DNA of 64,000 nucleotides, taken from the NCBI GenBank assembly GCA_001179505.1, contig CDMY01000435.1:1-64000 (forward strand). The letters are read 5' to 3'. This DNA comes from Vitrella brassicaformis. Taxonomy: Eukaryota; Sar; Vitrellaceae. This document shows positions 34,134-46,928 of this stretch, piece after piece (the first letter of the stretch is position 1; every line of letters starts with the position of its first letter). Under the pieces are notes generated by a model, which was not told where the DNA came from, did not search any database, and saw nothing but the letters and a program-made list of their open reading frames with translations. A program made the position numbers and the translations under genes.

Positions 34134-36128
34134 ATGGAGCCTCTGGACGTGTGCATGGTTGGGACGGGGGAGTACACGACGGGTTACGTGCCTGGTCTTG
34201 AAGCGGCGCCGGATAAACGCGTGGGAGTCGTTGGCCTTGTTTTGTTTGACCTCCGGAGGCGGGGAGTGGTTTCCTCGCTCAGTATGGTGGGTACGAGTGG
34301 AAGGAAGTTCGCCGCGATTCGCGACCACCTCCAGAAAGGAATCGCAGAGCAGTACCGTGACATGGACGTCACATGCGACACGTTCCCGGCTGACGGCATT
34401 GACAGAGATCCGCAGGCCTACAAGGCGGCCATTGACGCGTTAAAGCCAGGTATTTACCCATGGCCACATCGGCGGGAAGGGTCGGGGTCACACATGGGTA
34501 TTACTTGAGTGCAGGGTCAGGCTGCTGCATCTTCACTCCCGATGATACCCACTTCGACATCGCCATGTATGCCGTCGAGCGCAAGTGCCACGTGCTGGGT
34601 AAGCACGCACACGAGGCAGCTGTGTCATGCAGTCCCACAGTTTATTCTTGCAGTAACGAAGCCTGCTGTCATGACGGTGGATGAGCACATCAAGCTGAGG
34701 GATGCGGCGAGAAAGGTGGGATCGACTCGCATGCACCGAGCGGGAGCCTACTGCCCGTCACTTTCGTCTCTCTCTATGTGGTGTGTCCGATCAGTACAGA
34801 GTGTTGGTCCAGATAGAACTTCACAAGAGATGGGACCAAATCTATGCAGACGCGAGAGAACGGATACGCTCATACGGTAGATGTGCCACTGCATACGACT
34901 TCGATAAAGCATGATTGTGCTGGCTCATCAGGCGATTTTACATATTTCAATAGTTACATGAGTCAACCGCAGAGCCAGCTGCAGACGTTCAAGGCATGGG
35001 CAGGAAAGTAGGCAAACGACAACCTACACGAAGCGATTAGAGGCAGAGTTATCGAGCGCGTGCCATACCTGCGCAGGTCATCTGACATCAGCTACTATCT
35101 GAACTCTCACCACATGGACATCCACTGCTGGGCCATGCAGGGCAGAGCCGTGCCGGTCAAAGTGACGGCTTTCGGATCGACGGGAGTGGCGTCGGGAAAA
35201 TACGGTGAGGCGCAGACACCACTTGCCAGATGTCTTTTATTGTTTGATCCTTTGTCTAGGGTGCCCTCCGAATACCGAGGACGTCATCACCGTTCTGTCT
35301 GAGTGGAAGAATATCCCTTCTGGTAAGAAGCTGCGCCGTATGGCATTGTGCTGATCGCAGCTGTTCCTCATGTAGGGAACAAGGGGATTGCAGTGTATAC
35401 TGCTGCGTGGACGGCACCAGACAACGCGGGTAGGTGCACAGACACGGACACGGCAGTGTACGTCTCAAATGCTCCATGCCACGCGCCTTAGAGGTCCACT
35501 CACAGCAGCGCTTTCAGTGTCTCTGCCACAATGGAGAAGTCAGGGTGAGCAGATACACACTAAACAGACAGGGGCAGTGGCTGCGTCGATGGGTGCTGCT
35601 GCAGGCTGACCAAGCTCATCGGGGCTACGAGGTCACAGCTGATCGAAAGTACATGAGCGTCAACCCCATGTACATGAAATACACCAGAGGTCAGCCACTG
35701 CGAAATGTGGTTTGCCTACCAGAGGCTTACCCTGTGCCCATTTCACTTCTCGTCAGACTCTGCTGGCTACTACGCCGGTCAGCGTGGATATGGTTACCTG
35801 TCGATTGAGACATGGGTCAACGCATGCAGGGATCTCAACCATGGAAGTGAGCATGTGCATACACAATGGCAAGATTCACTGCGCCATGTACGGCTTGGCC
35901 GAGCAGAGAAAACGCTCGAAGAATGCCACGCGACCCTGCCAACTCTCGAAACGACACTGGAGGTCAAGAGCAATATCTCTCTGAAACGCGGGATGGCCAC
36001 AATTGTGTGCATGTGCTGCATATCTGTTCGTTCAGCTAACAGCGTTGCTCGAGGCTGGTCGCCGCTCTCTGGACGACAACGGAGCCAGTATCGACGTGCA
36101 GAAACTCATAAAGGGGGAGGAGCGGTAA
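34134..36128 (+). CDS. D-galacturonate reductase-like Gfo/Idh/MocA oxidoreductase
   Basis: The NAD(P)-binding Rossmann start is MEPLDVCMVGTGEYTTGYVP. It is followed by AIDALKPG, CCIFTPDDTHFDIAMYA, LVTKPAV-like VTKPAVMTVDEHIKLRDAA, GDFTYFNSYMSQPQSQLQTF, DISYYLNSHHMDIHCWAMQG, VKVTAFGSTGVASGKYG, CPPNTEDVITVLSEW, IAVYTAAWTAPDNAG, EVHSQQRFQCLCHNGEV, AHRGYEVTADRKYMSVNPMY with MKYTR, and SAGYYAGQRGYGYLSIETWV. It ends LTALLEAGRRSLDDNGASID, LIKGEER. This order matches fungal/algal D-galacturonate reductases, which reduce pectin-derived galacturonate to L-galactonate. The substrate is inferred from similarity; other uronates are possible. Roughly twelve short exons; the stop is TAA at 36126. Confidence 0.75.
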
Positions 36129-36859
36129 ACCAGTGGCCTGTGCGTGGCGGAGGGTGGATGGGGATACGATACCTTCTGAAGATGCATAAACTCATAGCGC
36201 AACGGCAGGCAGAGTCTGTCGGTCTCCCTCTTCCTAAATCAAGTACACACAGCCCGACTGGCTCTACGCTGACCTCAAGGTGTTCATTCGGCAATTAGTC
36301 CTCTCTGTGGGGAAGTAGCCTCACGAAACCATCGATAACCGGGACGCACATGCACAACCAAAGGAAGGACACTCATCCACTACAAGACATGGCCATTGAG
36401 AAGACATATTGATTAGTATCCCCACCCAATCAGGGCCATCGAGGCACGCTCAGTGACCCATTCTTCGATCGCGCCATCTTCAATGGCGGCACGTTTGTCG
36501 GCAGCCTGTCGGCTTTCTGAGGAAGGCGGGTCGTCACCTTCTCCATGGACGGGAAAGAGGGACGTTAAGGTGGTGATACGCACCCATGCATGCATAAATG
36601 GGCGGGTCACTGGGGTGGGTGTGGTTGGTCGTTCGCTGTCACGTTGTGCGAATTATTGTGCGATGTGTGAGGTATTTGATATTTGCGGCTGTCCCTTTGC
36701 CTGTTTGATACTAGCTGATGCTTAGACGAGCTTCGTCGCCCTTCATGTAGTCAAAATCTCCTACAGTTGGTAGGTACAGATAACTAATTGACTCTACCAT
36801 AGAACAGAAGAAAGACACACAGAGACGACAACGATAGCGCGCGGGGACGGCAGTGCGAT
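36129..36859. other. intergenic between convergent genes
   Basis: No exon is supported. It carries the repeat shared with 29.9 kb (36703-36748). Confidence 0.5.
36703..36748 (+). repeat. dispersed repeat shared with 29911-29963
   Basis: Same orientation and word order as at 29911; see that entry for the matching words. Confidence 0.6.
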
Positions 36860-39800
36860 TCAGGACAGCTCGTCATGCTGCAGGCACTCCTTCAGCCCAG
36901 AGACGACACCAGGCACGGAGTGAAGCTCCATCCTTAGCTTTTCTCCATCGAGGTAGTTTGTTTCGTGCACCTCACACTCGCCCGTGTTCTCAAAATAGAA
37001 GAACATTTGGCACATTGCATTGGCCACACATGACTCGGCACACTGTTCGACGGCTGCCATGTCGATAAAAGTGCTCTCACGATTGGCTTTCGGTCTGGCC
37101 AGGTGCTTTCGCAGACCAATGTCGGGCTGGTAGCACCCGCAGAGCACTGGCTGGGATGGAGGGGACAGAGTGACAGCACCACTGCTCTCGTCGCGGGATG
37201 AGACGACCATCGGCACTGGTTCAACATAGACAGAGAGACACAAACAGCATTCTATTCTATGTGTTATGGCAGGCGGCCCACCTTTTAGAGCCTTCGACCC
37301 TCTGAGAAGTTCTCTATCGCCCTTGATGGGCACCACTCGCACATACAAGGCCACGTCGGTCGTATTCCTGTCTGTTGTCAGAGTGACGTTCCTGGCCGCC
37401 ATAGTGTCGATCAGCTCCTGCAGTGATATGATTTCCTCGAAGGCCTTTTTTGTGCGCTCGATCAGGTGCCGGCTGAGAAGAACTTCAATCATGTCAGCTC
37501 CGATGTGCAAGCGCCATTTGGTGATGCCTGGTGGGCAGAGGGACATGTACGCATGTGAGTCTATATGTGTGCACGATTCATCAAAGCACCTGTCACCCCA
37601 TTGAACGAGAAATGGACGGTCCAGCGCTCAAGGCCCTCAGCAGCCAGCGTATTGGCGTCGCTGCAGAGCAACAGCCTCGGCCGCTCAGCCGAGGATCCCT
37701 CCCAGTGGTGCAGGTGGCCTCGTTGGGCTCTAAAGCCCTCGAACTCCCGGACTATGCGGGGCTCCTCTTCGTATGTCACTTCGGTGAAGAATGGCCCCGA
37801 CCAACCCCAGGCAATCAGAACGGTTGGAGGTTCATTTCTGCGATCCGAACAAATCAGAGAGATGCCGTCAATTCCATGAGGACGCCTCAAATCCTACTTC
37901 CCGTTGTCGACCATTTGGACCCCACCACAGCAGGCACTGCTCAGGCTGCAGAATAGAAGCAAGCGCATTCTGTCCTCTTCGCTTCGCGCTGATTACTTAG
38001 TGGGGTGCGTGAAGGACCAGACTTTGGTGGCTGTCATATTCTCGAGGTCCAATTGCAGCTCCAGTGCTCGTGACGGCCTCCCTGTACCGGCGCGAAACAT
38101 ATTACCTACACGGCGCTAGCAATTACCCACCTGCACTGAATGGCCCCTTCCGCCCGTTGTCATACCTACACATTCCTCACAGAAACACACAATTATCTCT
38201 GTCTGTCTGTCTATCTGTCTGTCTGTCTGTCTGTCTACATGAGAATGTTGCCGTTCGGCAGCTGCTGAGCATTGTGTTGTCCCAAGAAGGGCGGATCCAT
38301 GTCTTCGCCGATGAATGTGAAGTCACTGCGATAAATATGCAGACGTACGTGAGTAAATGTTGACCCGCGGACACGAGTACCTTGTTTTGCCACCCATGCG
38401 CCACAAAATCCTGCCCGTCTTCCCGCTCAGCAACACCAGCTGGTTGCAGTTCCGCATTGTGATGAGTATGTTGCCTGCATTCTTCCAAGCGCGATGGACA
38501 GATGCAGTACTGGCCTGCGCTGCTGCGACGTACCGTCTGCCGTCCGCTCAGCGTTGTTCGCGTGATAAAAATCGTTTGGAAGGTCAGTCTCTTCGGGTAT
38601 TGCGGGATCAGCTTCGTCTATAAAGTCATCAATTGTCCTCCACTCCAATAGCACATTTCTGCGACAGCAATTGCAAAACCTTGTATCCTTTCCTCCCGTC
38701 ACATGCAGCAATGCCAACCGGGCAGCATCTAAGACATGCAGCACTGCAGAAAACCCAAAAGAAAGAATGGGCGTGCAGGGTGGCGTTACTCAACGATGTT
38801 TCTCTCACTGACCGTAATGTTGGATCCCATTTATCTCCGTGGGAGACATAAGTATTTTATTGTCGCCGTCAAAGAAGAGAAAATGAAGGTCCACGTGTAG
38901 ATAGCCGTGACCTGCTTGCGCATAATGAATGAGTCTTCATATCATCCGTGGACAGATTCCACGCACCCGGTTCGTGTCTATCGACGATCTGATAGGTCGA
39001 GTTGAGCTCATACACAAAACGGGCGCTGTCGTTTGTCCTCTTGTCCCAAAGCACCACATGGCCACTCGGTGTCGCCCCCAACATGCAGGCCCCGCCGCCA
39101 GACCTCCGAGTCCACCACACCAGATCTCCCTGTACCAGATACACGAGTGTCAGTGTATGTGAAATGTACTTGAGTTTCTGTGTACGTCCATACCTCGCGC
39201 GAAACGATCATAAACTGACCGGTCTCCCCATTCCCCATCTCCCACCCAGTAGTAAACAAGTAGAGCTCTTTACTAGCACCAATTTCCTTGTTTCTCCCGC
39301 CTAAGGCCGCCTTCTCCCCCTCCGATGATGGCCTCCACTTTGCGGCCCATCTGGGCAAAGTGCGGTAGCGATCCATTGGCAACGAGTTTCTGAGCATGTC
39401 CTCTTCATTGTGTTGATCTAAAGGCAGGAGCGATCTCACGGAGTGCCCGAGGCGGCCCGGTGGCCCGGGACGGAGAAAGTCAGACGATAACGTCGACATT
39501 GCTTGTACGCTCGTCGCCACGGACTCCCCTCGCGTAAGAAAGGTCCATTCGTAGGGGCTTGTCTCATGTTCAGTGAGATTCTCAGAGCGCCGAACGAGGA
39601 GGCCGGGACCGAACTTGACACTGACCTTCTCCCCTGGGGCGAATGGCTGATCTGCATGGAACACTAGTGTCTTGTTGTCCCGACCTAATACAGCTCTCCC
39701 CGTCACACGCCCGGTCTTGTCGCCAGTCACGTTGAAGAGGCTGTCCAGGTTGCCCGAGATGACCTCGTCGCCCTCCCTGACGGCAATGGACGTCACCTCC

Positions 39801-39967
39801 GACACGTACAGGGCATTCGGCCGTGGGTGCAAGTATTCATACTGACCATCTCCATACGGCCTAACGGCTCCCTCCACAATGAAGCGCTTCCGATCCAATT
39901 CGATTGAGCTTCGAGAGGAGGCAGCACCGCAGAAGGCGAGCGCAGACAGGAGTGTATACAAGCACAT
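36860..39967 (-). CDS. arylsulfotransferase-like secreted protein with PAN-like C-terminus (paralog 1)
   Basis: It begins MCLYTLLSALAFCGAASSRS, a signal peptide, then ...RPYGDGQYEYLHPRPNALYV. The N-terminal half has beta-rich (Ig-like) sequence, DNKTLVFHADQPFAPGEKV. The middle is an ASST-type beta-propeller: DLVWWTRRSGGGACMLGATP, SGHVVLWDKRT, LLEWRTIDDF, DPPFLGQHNAQQLPNGNILM, MRNCNQLVLLSGKTGRILWR and SRALELQLDLENMTATKVWS. The C-terminal third (37890-36860) contains TVLIAWGWSGPFFTEVTYEE, KKAFEEIISLQELIDTMAAR and a Cys-rich end (VLCGCYQPDIG; CAESCVANAMCQMFFYFENT; CEVH) like a PAN/Apple domain. ASST enzymes move sulfate from phenolic sulfates to acceptors. A close paralog runs in the opposite direction from 40607. 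Confidence 0.7.
38200..38240 (+). repeat. (TGTC)n microsatellite inside an intron
   Basis: About nine near-perfect TCTG/TGTC units occur within an intron of the minus-strand arylsulfotransferase-like gene. Confidence 0.85.
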
Positions 39968-40606
39968 ACTGTCAGTTTGATAAGTGACAGATCCCGAGAT
40001 TAGCGCCGGATTAACATTTCCATTTCTGCACGTTTCACTGGCGGTTTTCTCATGGGGTTGACAAGTCTGGCGATCACTTCTACGTGTGTCACACACCGGT
40101 CGTGAGCGGGTCACGCCACACAAGAACATGCGCAACTTGTTTGTTCGCATCCTGGCTGAGGCAATTGTTCCTTCCAATGTGGAGGTGCCCCTGCACTCGG
40201 CATCATCCCGCCCACCACGCGCACACGGACTCGCACTACGTTACAGCGCACCTGGGTATACGACTTGTCTGCCCACACCTTGGTCCCCTGAGGCACTCAG
40301 TCAGCTAGCCGACACCCTTGCTGAAACGCCACTCATTCCTTGGAAGATCCCCCAGGGGATAAGTGAATGATGACCTTCCGTCCTTATCAATTGCAAGTCT
40401 GTGGCACACCACCCCACCTGCCCTGGCTTCAGATCCACCCCGCGCAACCAAATCCTCCCGAGACACGATTTAAGTTCCGATACACAACTTTGAGAAATGT
40501 ATGGAACTGCTTGCAGGAGATACTTTACACAAAGCGCAACGGCAGTACATAGGGAAGTTGTCCGATACCATGAGACACGATGCATGAGACGAAATAGCGG
40601 ACCCTC
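39968..40606. promoter_or_regulatory. shared upstream region of the divergent arylsulfotransferase pair
   Basis: A 639-bp interval separates the two divergent start codons. It is not coding as far as I can see and probably holds both promoters. Confidence 0.45.
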
Positions 40607-43600
40607 ATGTTACGTCGGAGAATGACATCTGGTGACTTCGTTGACCTTTGTGTCGTCCTGGTTGTGGTCTCCTTTAGTCGTTCCAAAGCAGCGGGTTCCC
40701 ATCGAGCAGTTGTTGAAAGACGCCTGCTTGACGGCAAACGCTTCATTGCAGAAAATGACACCCGTCCGTACGGCAGCGGCCAGTATGAGTACTTGCACCC
40801 ACGGCCGAATGCACTGCACGTGTCTGAACTCACGTCAATTGCCGTCAGGTAAGCGGTAAGCTTCACAGCAGATCGCACAGACACTGTGAATTCTGTTCTG
40901 TGTGGCTGACGCAGAGAGGGGCGTGGGGTTGTCAACGAGCCCGATGAACTGAGGGATCTTTTCACGGTATGTGACGGGACGATTGATGGAAGGGTGGTAT
41001 TGGCGCTTGACAACAAGACTGTCATCTTCGTCCCGACAAGGCCCTTCCTTCCTGACCAGCGAGTCAACGTGACGTTCCGTGCGGGACTAAGAGTGCGAGT
41101 TGACGCCCTCACAAGCCTTGCAATAGGGGCGTACCAGTGGAGCTTTACGGTACGTGGCCCTTCCGGGGTGCCAATGTCGCTGCCCAACTTGGACAATGAC
41201 GTGCGTGAGAACGCCGCTGGTGATACCACGCAGCGTCCGCGAACGTTGCCTCGCTGGGCAGATGCTGTTGAATGTCACGGAGTCGATGGGGAATGTGCCG
41301 AGGACGGTTTGCACTTTTTTTTCAGCTCCTTTGAAAAAGGTCAGCTACACATCCTTTCGTCGACTGGACATCGTGTTTGGTGGAGTCAAAGGAGGCTCAG
41401 AGCAGTCTCAGACTTTCGGAAGCAGCCGTCCGGTTCATTGACATTTACAATCCGGGATGGCGGCATTTGGATTGCCCAAGAACTCGGACCAGGATACGAA
41501 GAGATCAAGAAATACACAGCGGGTGAGCAGCTCAATTCCTGCCACTGATTACAATTGCACATGCGTGACTCTCAGGGCACGGCTACAGCTTGAACCGACA
41601 CTTCTTCGAGGTCTATGAAGACGGGAGTCATCTGCTTACAATCTATACTCCAATAAATGGCAAGGTTGAGAATGTCTTGCAGCTGAAAGACGCTGACGGT
41701 TAGTGAGCAAGTCTCAACAAAGGCAAGGCATCCTCACATTCAGTGGCTGATTGGCACACCTTCATTGTCTGTAACGCGCTCTCTCTCTCTCTCCCTCCCT
41801 CCATCCCTCCCTCTCTCCAGGGAATGTCCTGCTCGAATGGTAAGTAAGAGTGAAGAGGTATGTGAAAAAGGCATGTTGTGTGTCCTTCCGTTTTCAAGGC
41901 GCTCATGCGATGACTTCGGTACACTATGTTGTGGGTAATCGCTGGCCATTGTGATTATTTATGCAGTGGGAGCATCTGATCCGGCGCTTGCAGACAAAGG
42001 CGATGTAGGTGCTTAGATACGGCTTTTTTCACTGCGTGGATGTTCTCTCTATCTGCCCTTGCAGGTCTATCATACGAATTCAGCGGGTGAGCTCGACAGG
42101 TTCAAATACCCTGCTCTGTTGCCCATATGACCTTTCGATCCTGACAGAGCGGACACCTGATGGTGAGTAGGAAAGGCCACCGAAAATGAACCGGCCAGCA
42201 GCCTGACGATTTCCGAAACACAGGCAATTACATCGTATCCATGAGACATGCGAACCTCGTTTTCCTTGTAAGTGGGAGGACTGGAAGGATCCTATGGCGC
42301 CTGGGCGGCGGAGAAACAAGGTCTAACGTGAAAGAAACGCACATCTGTGGCACGGAAATAGAGGGTATAAACGGTGTACAGCGACTTCACGGTCGTCGAC
42401 AAGAACGTTGAGGACAAGAACTCAAGGGATGACCCGCCCTTCATCGGACAGCACAGGCCATATCAGGTGAGAATGGCGACACGCTTGTCCTTGCTCCTTT
42501 TACGTTGAGTGGGATTTTGTGCAGCTGCCGAATGGGAATATCTTGATGTACGTGCGAAGCTGCTGCACTGAAAAGAGCAAGGACTCACTCATCTGATTGC
42601 ACAATCCATGTCAGGCTTGACAATCAGTGGGTTCCAGGCGAGGGTAAGAGTGACTCTTCAGAGCTCAATACTTGTGGACTCGCCTCACTCACCCTTGCAG
42701 AAGTGAACAACAACTTTACCTCAATGGGAAGCCGGCCGTACGCCCGAGCAGTGGAGTGGGAGCTCGATATCGAGGCAAAGACGGCAGTCAACGTGTGGCA
42801 ATACGCACACCCTGGAAGGAGGTATCTTCCTACTGTTTTCCTCATGCCTATAAAAGCAATTGTCTGCAGGCCTTCCGTCTGCTGTGGAGGGGTCCAGATG
42901 ATAGACCATGAGTAAAAAAGGGGGAAGGCGAAGTGAGAAATACAATGAATGCAATATATACTTCAGGTCTGGCCAACCAAGCGTGTTGATCTCTTGGGGA
43001 ATCGGAGGACCCCTCGCTACGGAAATAACGTACGAGGAGAATGCACGTATCGTCCGTGAATTCACGAGCTTGGATATGAGAGGACATCGGGTGAGGAAAA
43101 GTTGGGACATTTAACATCACGTCGTGTCTGTGTCTGTTTCCCTTTAACGCTCAGACCTTTTTGGTCCCATTCTCGGGCCGCTCGACAAACCCCCCTCGCT
43201 TGCTTCTGTGCAGCGATTATGCAAAGGCCCCGGACACGAGCGCCCAGCTAGAAGACTGGAGTATGCGCAGCAGTGACAGATGGCTGGCAACGGATGCATT
43301 TTCGCTCTGCTTTACTTGCAGCGATACACATGTCGTACAACGGGGTGACAGACATTGCGAAATGGCTTGTGTACGTGAGTACTGCTCGAGATCCAAAACA
43401 ACCAGGCCGCTATGTAATGGACAAGACAAAGAGCGCATTCGAAGAGGTTATCACATTGCGTGAGCTTATCAATGCCATGGCGGCGAAGAATGTCACCGTG
43501 ACTGACGGTGCCGGCGGTTGGACGGTGGGAGATGCAGACATCACCTTCCCCCCTGGTGGTGAAGACGGCTCAACTCAATTGACCATTTACGTGCAAGTGC

Positions 43601-44080
43601 TCCCTGTGACACACGGGGCCGTCGAACTCGACAAGCAGTCAAAACCACTCAAAGGTAGAGAAGCCTATTCGCTTCGCTTTCACGTGGTAGGTAGCGTGGG
43701 TCTGTCTGTCTGTCTGTCTGCCACTAGTTCCATTGAGTGTGGTTAGGACCGAGAACGGCACAGTCGTTCTTAGCCCGCCACCCTATTCGGTGCTGTGCGG
43801 CTGCTATGAACCGGATATTGGGAAGGGTGGAGAAGACCTGGAAGAGGTGATCAAAGACATCAGCCTTCGAGCGCTGCAGCCCACTGGTGTCGTCAACATG
43901 GCAGCTGTGGTCCTTTGCCAAAACCTCTGTGCGGCGGAGGACGAGTGTGACATGTTTTCCTACCTGGAGGAGTCTGAAAGCTGCCAGCTGAGGCGCACTA
44001 GCGAATTCGAGCAAGGTTTCCCATACCCTCGGCGGCGGTCGGTGTCAGGTGTCATTTCTGGTCCTAAGCGATGTACATAG
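40607..44080 (+). CDS. arylsulfotransferase-like secreted protein with PAN-like C-terminus (paralog 2)
   Basis: Head-to-head paralog of the 36.9-40.0 kb gene; both share RPYG.GQYEYLHPRPNAL and (K)RFI near their N-termini. The start MLRRRMTSGDFVDLCVVLVV is a signal segment. ASST-type parts: LHFFFSSFEKGQLHILSSTG, HRVWWSQRRL, SLTFTIRDGGIWIAQELGP, GYSLNRHFFEVYEDGSHLLT, NYIVSMRHANLVFLVSGRTG with RILWRLGGGE, DPPFIGQHRPYQLPNGNILM and YARAVEWELDIEAKTAVNVW. The C-terminal part includes SVLISWGIGGPLATEITYEE, KSAFEEVITLRELINAMAAK and the cysteine-rich VLCGCYEPDIG, LCQNLCAAEDECDMFSYLEE and ESCQLRR (PAN-like). About fourteen exons; the stop follows GPKRCT at 44080. Sulfate transfer to a wall or secreted glycan or phenolic is an inference. 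Confidence 0.7.
43698..43722 (+). repeat. (TCTG)n microsatellite inside an intron
   Basis: ctgtctgtctgtctgtctg lies in an intron of arylsulfotransferase paralog 2, just before an acceptor. Confidence 0.85.
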
Positions 44081-44179
44081 ATCAGCCACGAATTAGGTGC
44101 TAGCCCCACATACTTCATGTGTACTAGCCCCAGTGGCGCCCGTCGTATCGCTCAGCGGCCGGCGGGGCGCCGCATAGAC

Positions 44180-44227
44180 AGCCGGGCAGAGATGAGGGGA
44201 TGGGGAGCCGGGCAGAGATGAGGGGAT
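44180..44227 (+). repeat. tandem repeat, 22 bp x 2
   Basis: agccgggcagagatgagggg+at occurs at 44180-44201 and 44206-44227 with 4 bp between. Confidence 0.85.
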
Positions 44228-44615
44228 TGCCAGAGTGTACATGTCCATATGGTTGACGAGTTGTGCATGACAAGCACCAGTGATGGATAGACAGACATGC
44301 ATGCGCTATTTGTCAACAATCCGCATTTTTGTGTATGGACTTGATCTGTGTTCGTCCGCGATAAAGCATCCTATTGATTGTGAATTTCGCACTGTGGAGG
44401 CAGTCGACCGGCTACAGACATGGATGAGTATGAAAGAGGTCTCGATCGAGACAAAAGCGAGCAAAAACCCGACGAGCGAATGCACTGATTCAATTGGTCA
44501 GTCACGAATCGGTCCATCAATGATCCGTCACAGATTCGTGGTACCCTGACGAGACCGAGCAGCCCTGTGGTGGGGATTTTCACTTCGCAGTCACGGGTGT
44601 GCATGTGCGTTGAGT

Positions 44616-44814
44616 GCAGCACAAAGGCGAGGTGAGGGACATGATCTACCTGCACAAGAGGAGCAGCTCAACTCCCAACATCGCCCATTTCACCCCGGGG
44701 GCCAAGCAAGTGGCGGACATACGGGCCGCCACAGACAGTGCAGAGGGGCTGCTGCAGGAGAGGGTGAAGCCTGCAGCAGTGTCTGTAGGCCTACGCCCGT
44801 ACTTGATAGGGAGA
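44616..44814 (+). pseudogene. orphan exon-like fragment
   Basis: After a tgcag at about 44619 the frame reads HKGEVRDMIYLHKRSSSTPN, IAHFTPGAKQVADIRAATDS, AEGLLQERVKPAAVSVGLRP, YLIGR and meets gtgagt at 44815. It looks like one well-spliced internal exon of a kinase- or coiled-coil-type protein, but I find no partner exon. It is either part of an incomplete gene or a leftover fragment. Confidence 0.35.
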
Positions 44815-44987
44815 GGGTGAGTGCATGCTGTGTCTCACAGTATTTAAGAGTGATATAGCAGTCGGTCAGCTGTGCTCGGCACCCTTCGTACTGTGTGAGC
44901 AGACTGAGCACACTACTGGCAACACGACCTCCCTCATTCATGATAGCGGGAGAGGCGACATGGGACAGGGTTTCCGAAGGTTCACGC

Positions 44988-46568
44988 TCAGGGCAATCGG
45001 AGTTCTGTTTGGTTTTTTCTCCACGCACACAAATCAAGCACCACATCCAGTTGCGATTCCCAGTCGAGGTTTCTTCCTGAATTATCTGCGATGTCATAGT
45101 ATCTCTCGAGGTCTCTGAAAATATCCATCTTGTCGAGACCCTCTCCCGAGGAGTTCGGCGACCGTGTACCATGCCGACGGGAGTCCAAGACGTACTGCCA
45201 ATGGACGGGGGAATACTCGAACGCTAGGGTCGCGGGTAGCTCTGTCCTTGTGGCTTTACACAGTGCAAAGAGCTCTCGTATTGCCGCCGGCTCGCAACCC
45301 TGGCAGTCCATCTTGAACAAAGGACACACGCACCGCACTACACGTATTTCCGTGTGCCTGTCCGTCACGCTTACCTTCACGAAATTGAAGGCAGCATTTG
45401 GCTGTTCATTCTTCCCCCGATGAATGTTGAATGACGTAGACATAGCTTTGTTCAAATATTGCTGATCGGTCGATGGGGCGAGAAACCACCGAAGAGGTAG
45501 CGACCAAACATCAAAGGACTGATAGTTTCCTCCGACAACTCCTTCCAGTGGTTGTGCTGCAGCACAATGACTGAAATTGCCCTGAGAGCCACGATGGAGC
45601 CAGCAGTGTCACGCTACCTGTCAAGCTCGATTGCGACTGCTTCGGGTCCGCGTTTGCCTTCGGGACAACCACGGTGTTGCCTGCGTTACCTGCCTGGCAA
45701 TGCGCCACAGATTCCTCAGTGTGGTCGCTGGCAGCAAACGGATAGAGCTGCACCCTCTCCGCCAGCTGCACGCATACGCAGACGGGAGACAGGAACGGCT
45801 AGCTTTCTAACATTTTTCCATCATCGTCGAATAACAAAAAAGACTTACTTGAGGGTTCAGGCGCAGATTTTGCGCAAGCATCGCGAAGTTCTTGGGCAGC
45901 GGCTCGAAGACAGTAACCTCGCAGTCGATGGCAGCGAAGGCCAGGGTGCAGGCTCCGATGTTACCCCCTATCTCAAGGACGCGGGGCCGCGCCGGCAGAG
46001 CAGGGTATCTCTGTCTCATTCTCTCCACGTTGCTCAAGTGAGCGATACAATCACGCCAGAATCCGTCCTGTTTTTGATAACCAGGCCAGGAATGTTGTGG
46101 TATTCATTTTCCCACCCACAAAACCTGGGAAATCGTGGAGCCCACTTCATCTGGCTCACTCCAGATCCTGCACGAAGGAATTCACTCTGAATCAGGACAG
46201 GTCTGAGAGATCGTTCTCACAGAAACGGAAACTCGTGGTTCCATGGTTCGGGCAAGCGGTACATGACTTGTTTGACCTGTGATGTACATGGAGATCACAC
46301 TAGTACGTCGAAAGTATTGATATTGCACCTGCGGAGGGCTCTCGACGACCTTGGAGAAACCCGTGAAGACGTCAGCCCATGCTTCCACAAGCATTCGTTG
46401 TTCGGTGCTACTCGCTTGATTCAATTCTGGCTGACGTTGTCCAGCGGAAGGTCCACGAAGCAGGTTTCTCGAAATGGAAACGATTGAGACCGGGTGGTGG
46501 TATACAACAAGCACGGTACAAACACCGAGCACAAGGAGGAAGACACGTGAAAAATGGAGGCTCTCCAT
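44988..46568 (-). CDS. type II membrane FkbM-family methyltransferase
   Basis: Starts MESLHFSRVFLLVLGVCTVL; residues about 8-27 form one membrane anchor, as in Golgi enzymes. Exons include VKQVMYRLPEPWNHEFPF, SEFLRAGSGVSQMKWAPRFP and DGFWRDCIAHLSNVERMRQR. The SAM site follows: PRVLEIGGNIGACTLAFAA, DCEVTVFEPLPKNFAMLAQN. Then AERVQLYPFAASDHTEES and GNTVVVP lead to KMDCQGCEPAAIRELFALCK, the FkbM K(x)D.(Q/E)G.E motif, and LAFEYSPVHWQYVLDS. FkbM enzymes O-methylate sugars and small molecules; with a lumenal topology a glycan substrate is likely (inference). The stop is placed at 44988. Confidence 0.8.
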
Positions 46569-46928
46569 TTTCTCTGCCGTAAGTGTATGTCGCAGGGACG
46601 AAAAAATGGGACAAAAATGAGAGGGAATAACATCCGTGACATGAAATAAAATCTCAAGTAATGGAATACATGCTTCACCTACTCAGTCGTGGAAGAAGCC
46701 CATGAAATCAACTCAACAGTCAACTCAACAATCAAGTGAAGTTGCGTCGAATAGGTTACACATTGTCGCGCCTATTTTAACTCGGCACCTGATAATGACA
46801 TTGTGCGACCGGCTTGCCTGCGCCGATGAGATTCCTTTGTTGGGCGATTCTCAACCTTTGCAGATGATTAGTCTCAGTACCCAGTCTGCCGCGACTCACC
46901 AGACGAAAGTCGGAACACGAAAAGTCCC
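46569..46928. other. short intergenic stretch
   Basis: No exon is seen. It includes the direct repeat actcaacagtcaactcaacaatcaa (46702-46735). Confidence 0.4.

Noticed and set aside
42090-42115. B-box-like ggttcaaataccc suggesting a tRNA
   Set aside because: It lies in an exon of the arylsulfotransferase-like gene and has no cloverleaf around it.
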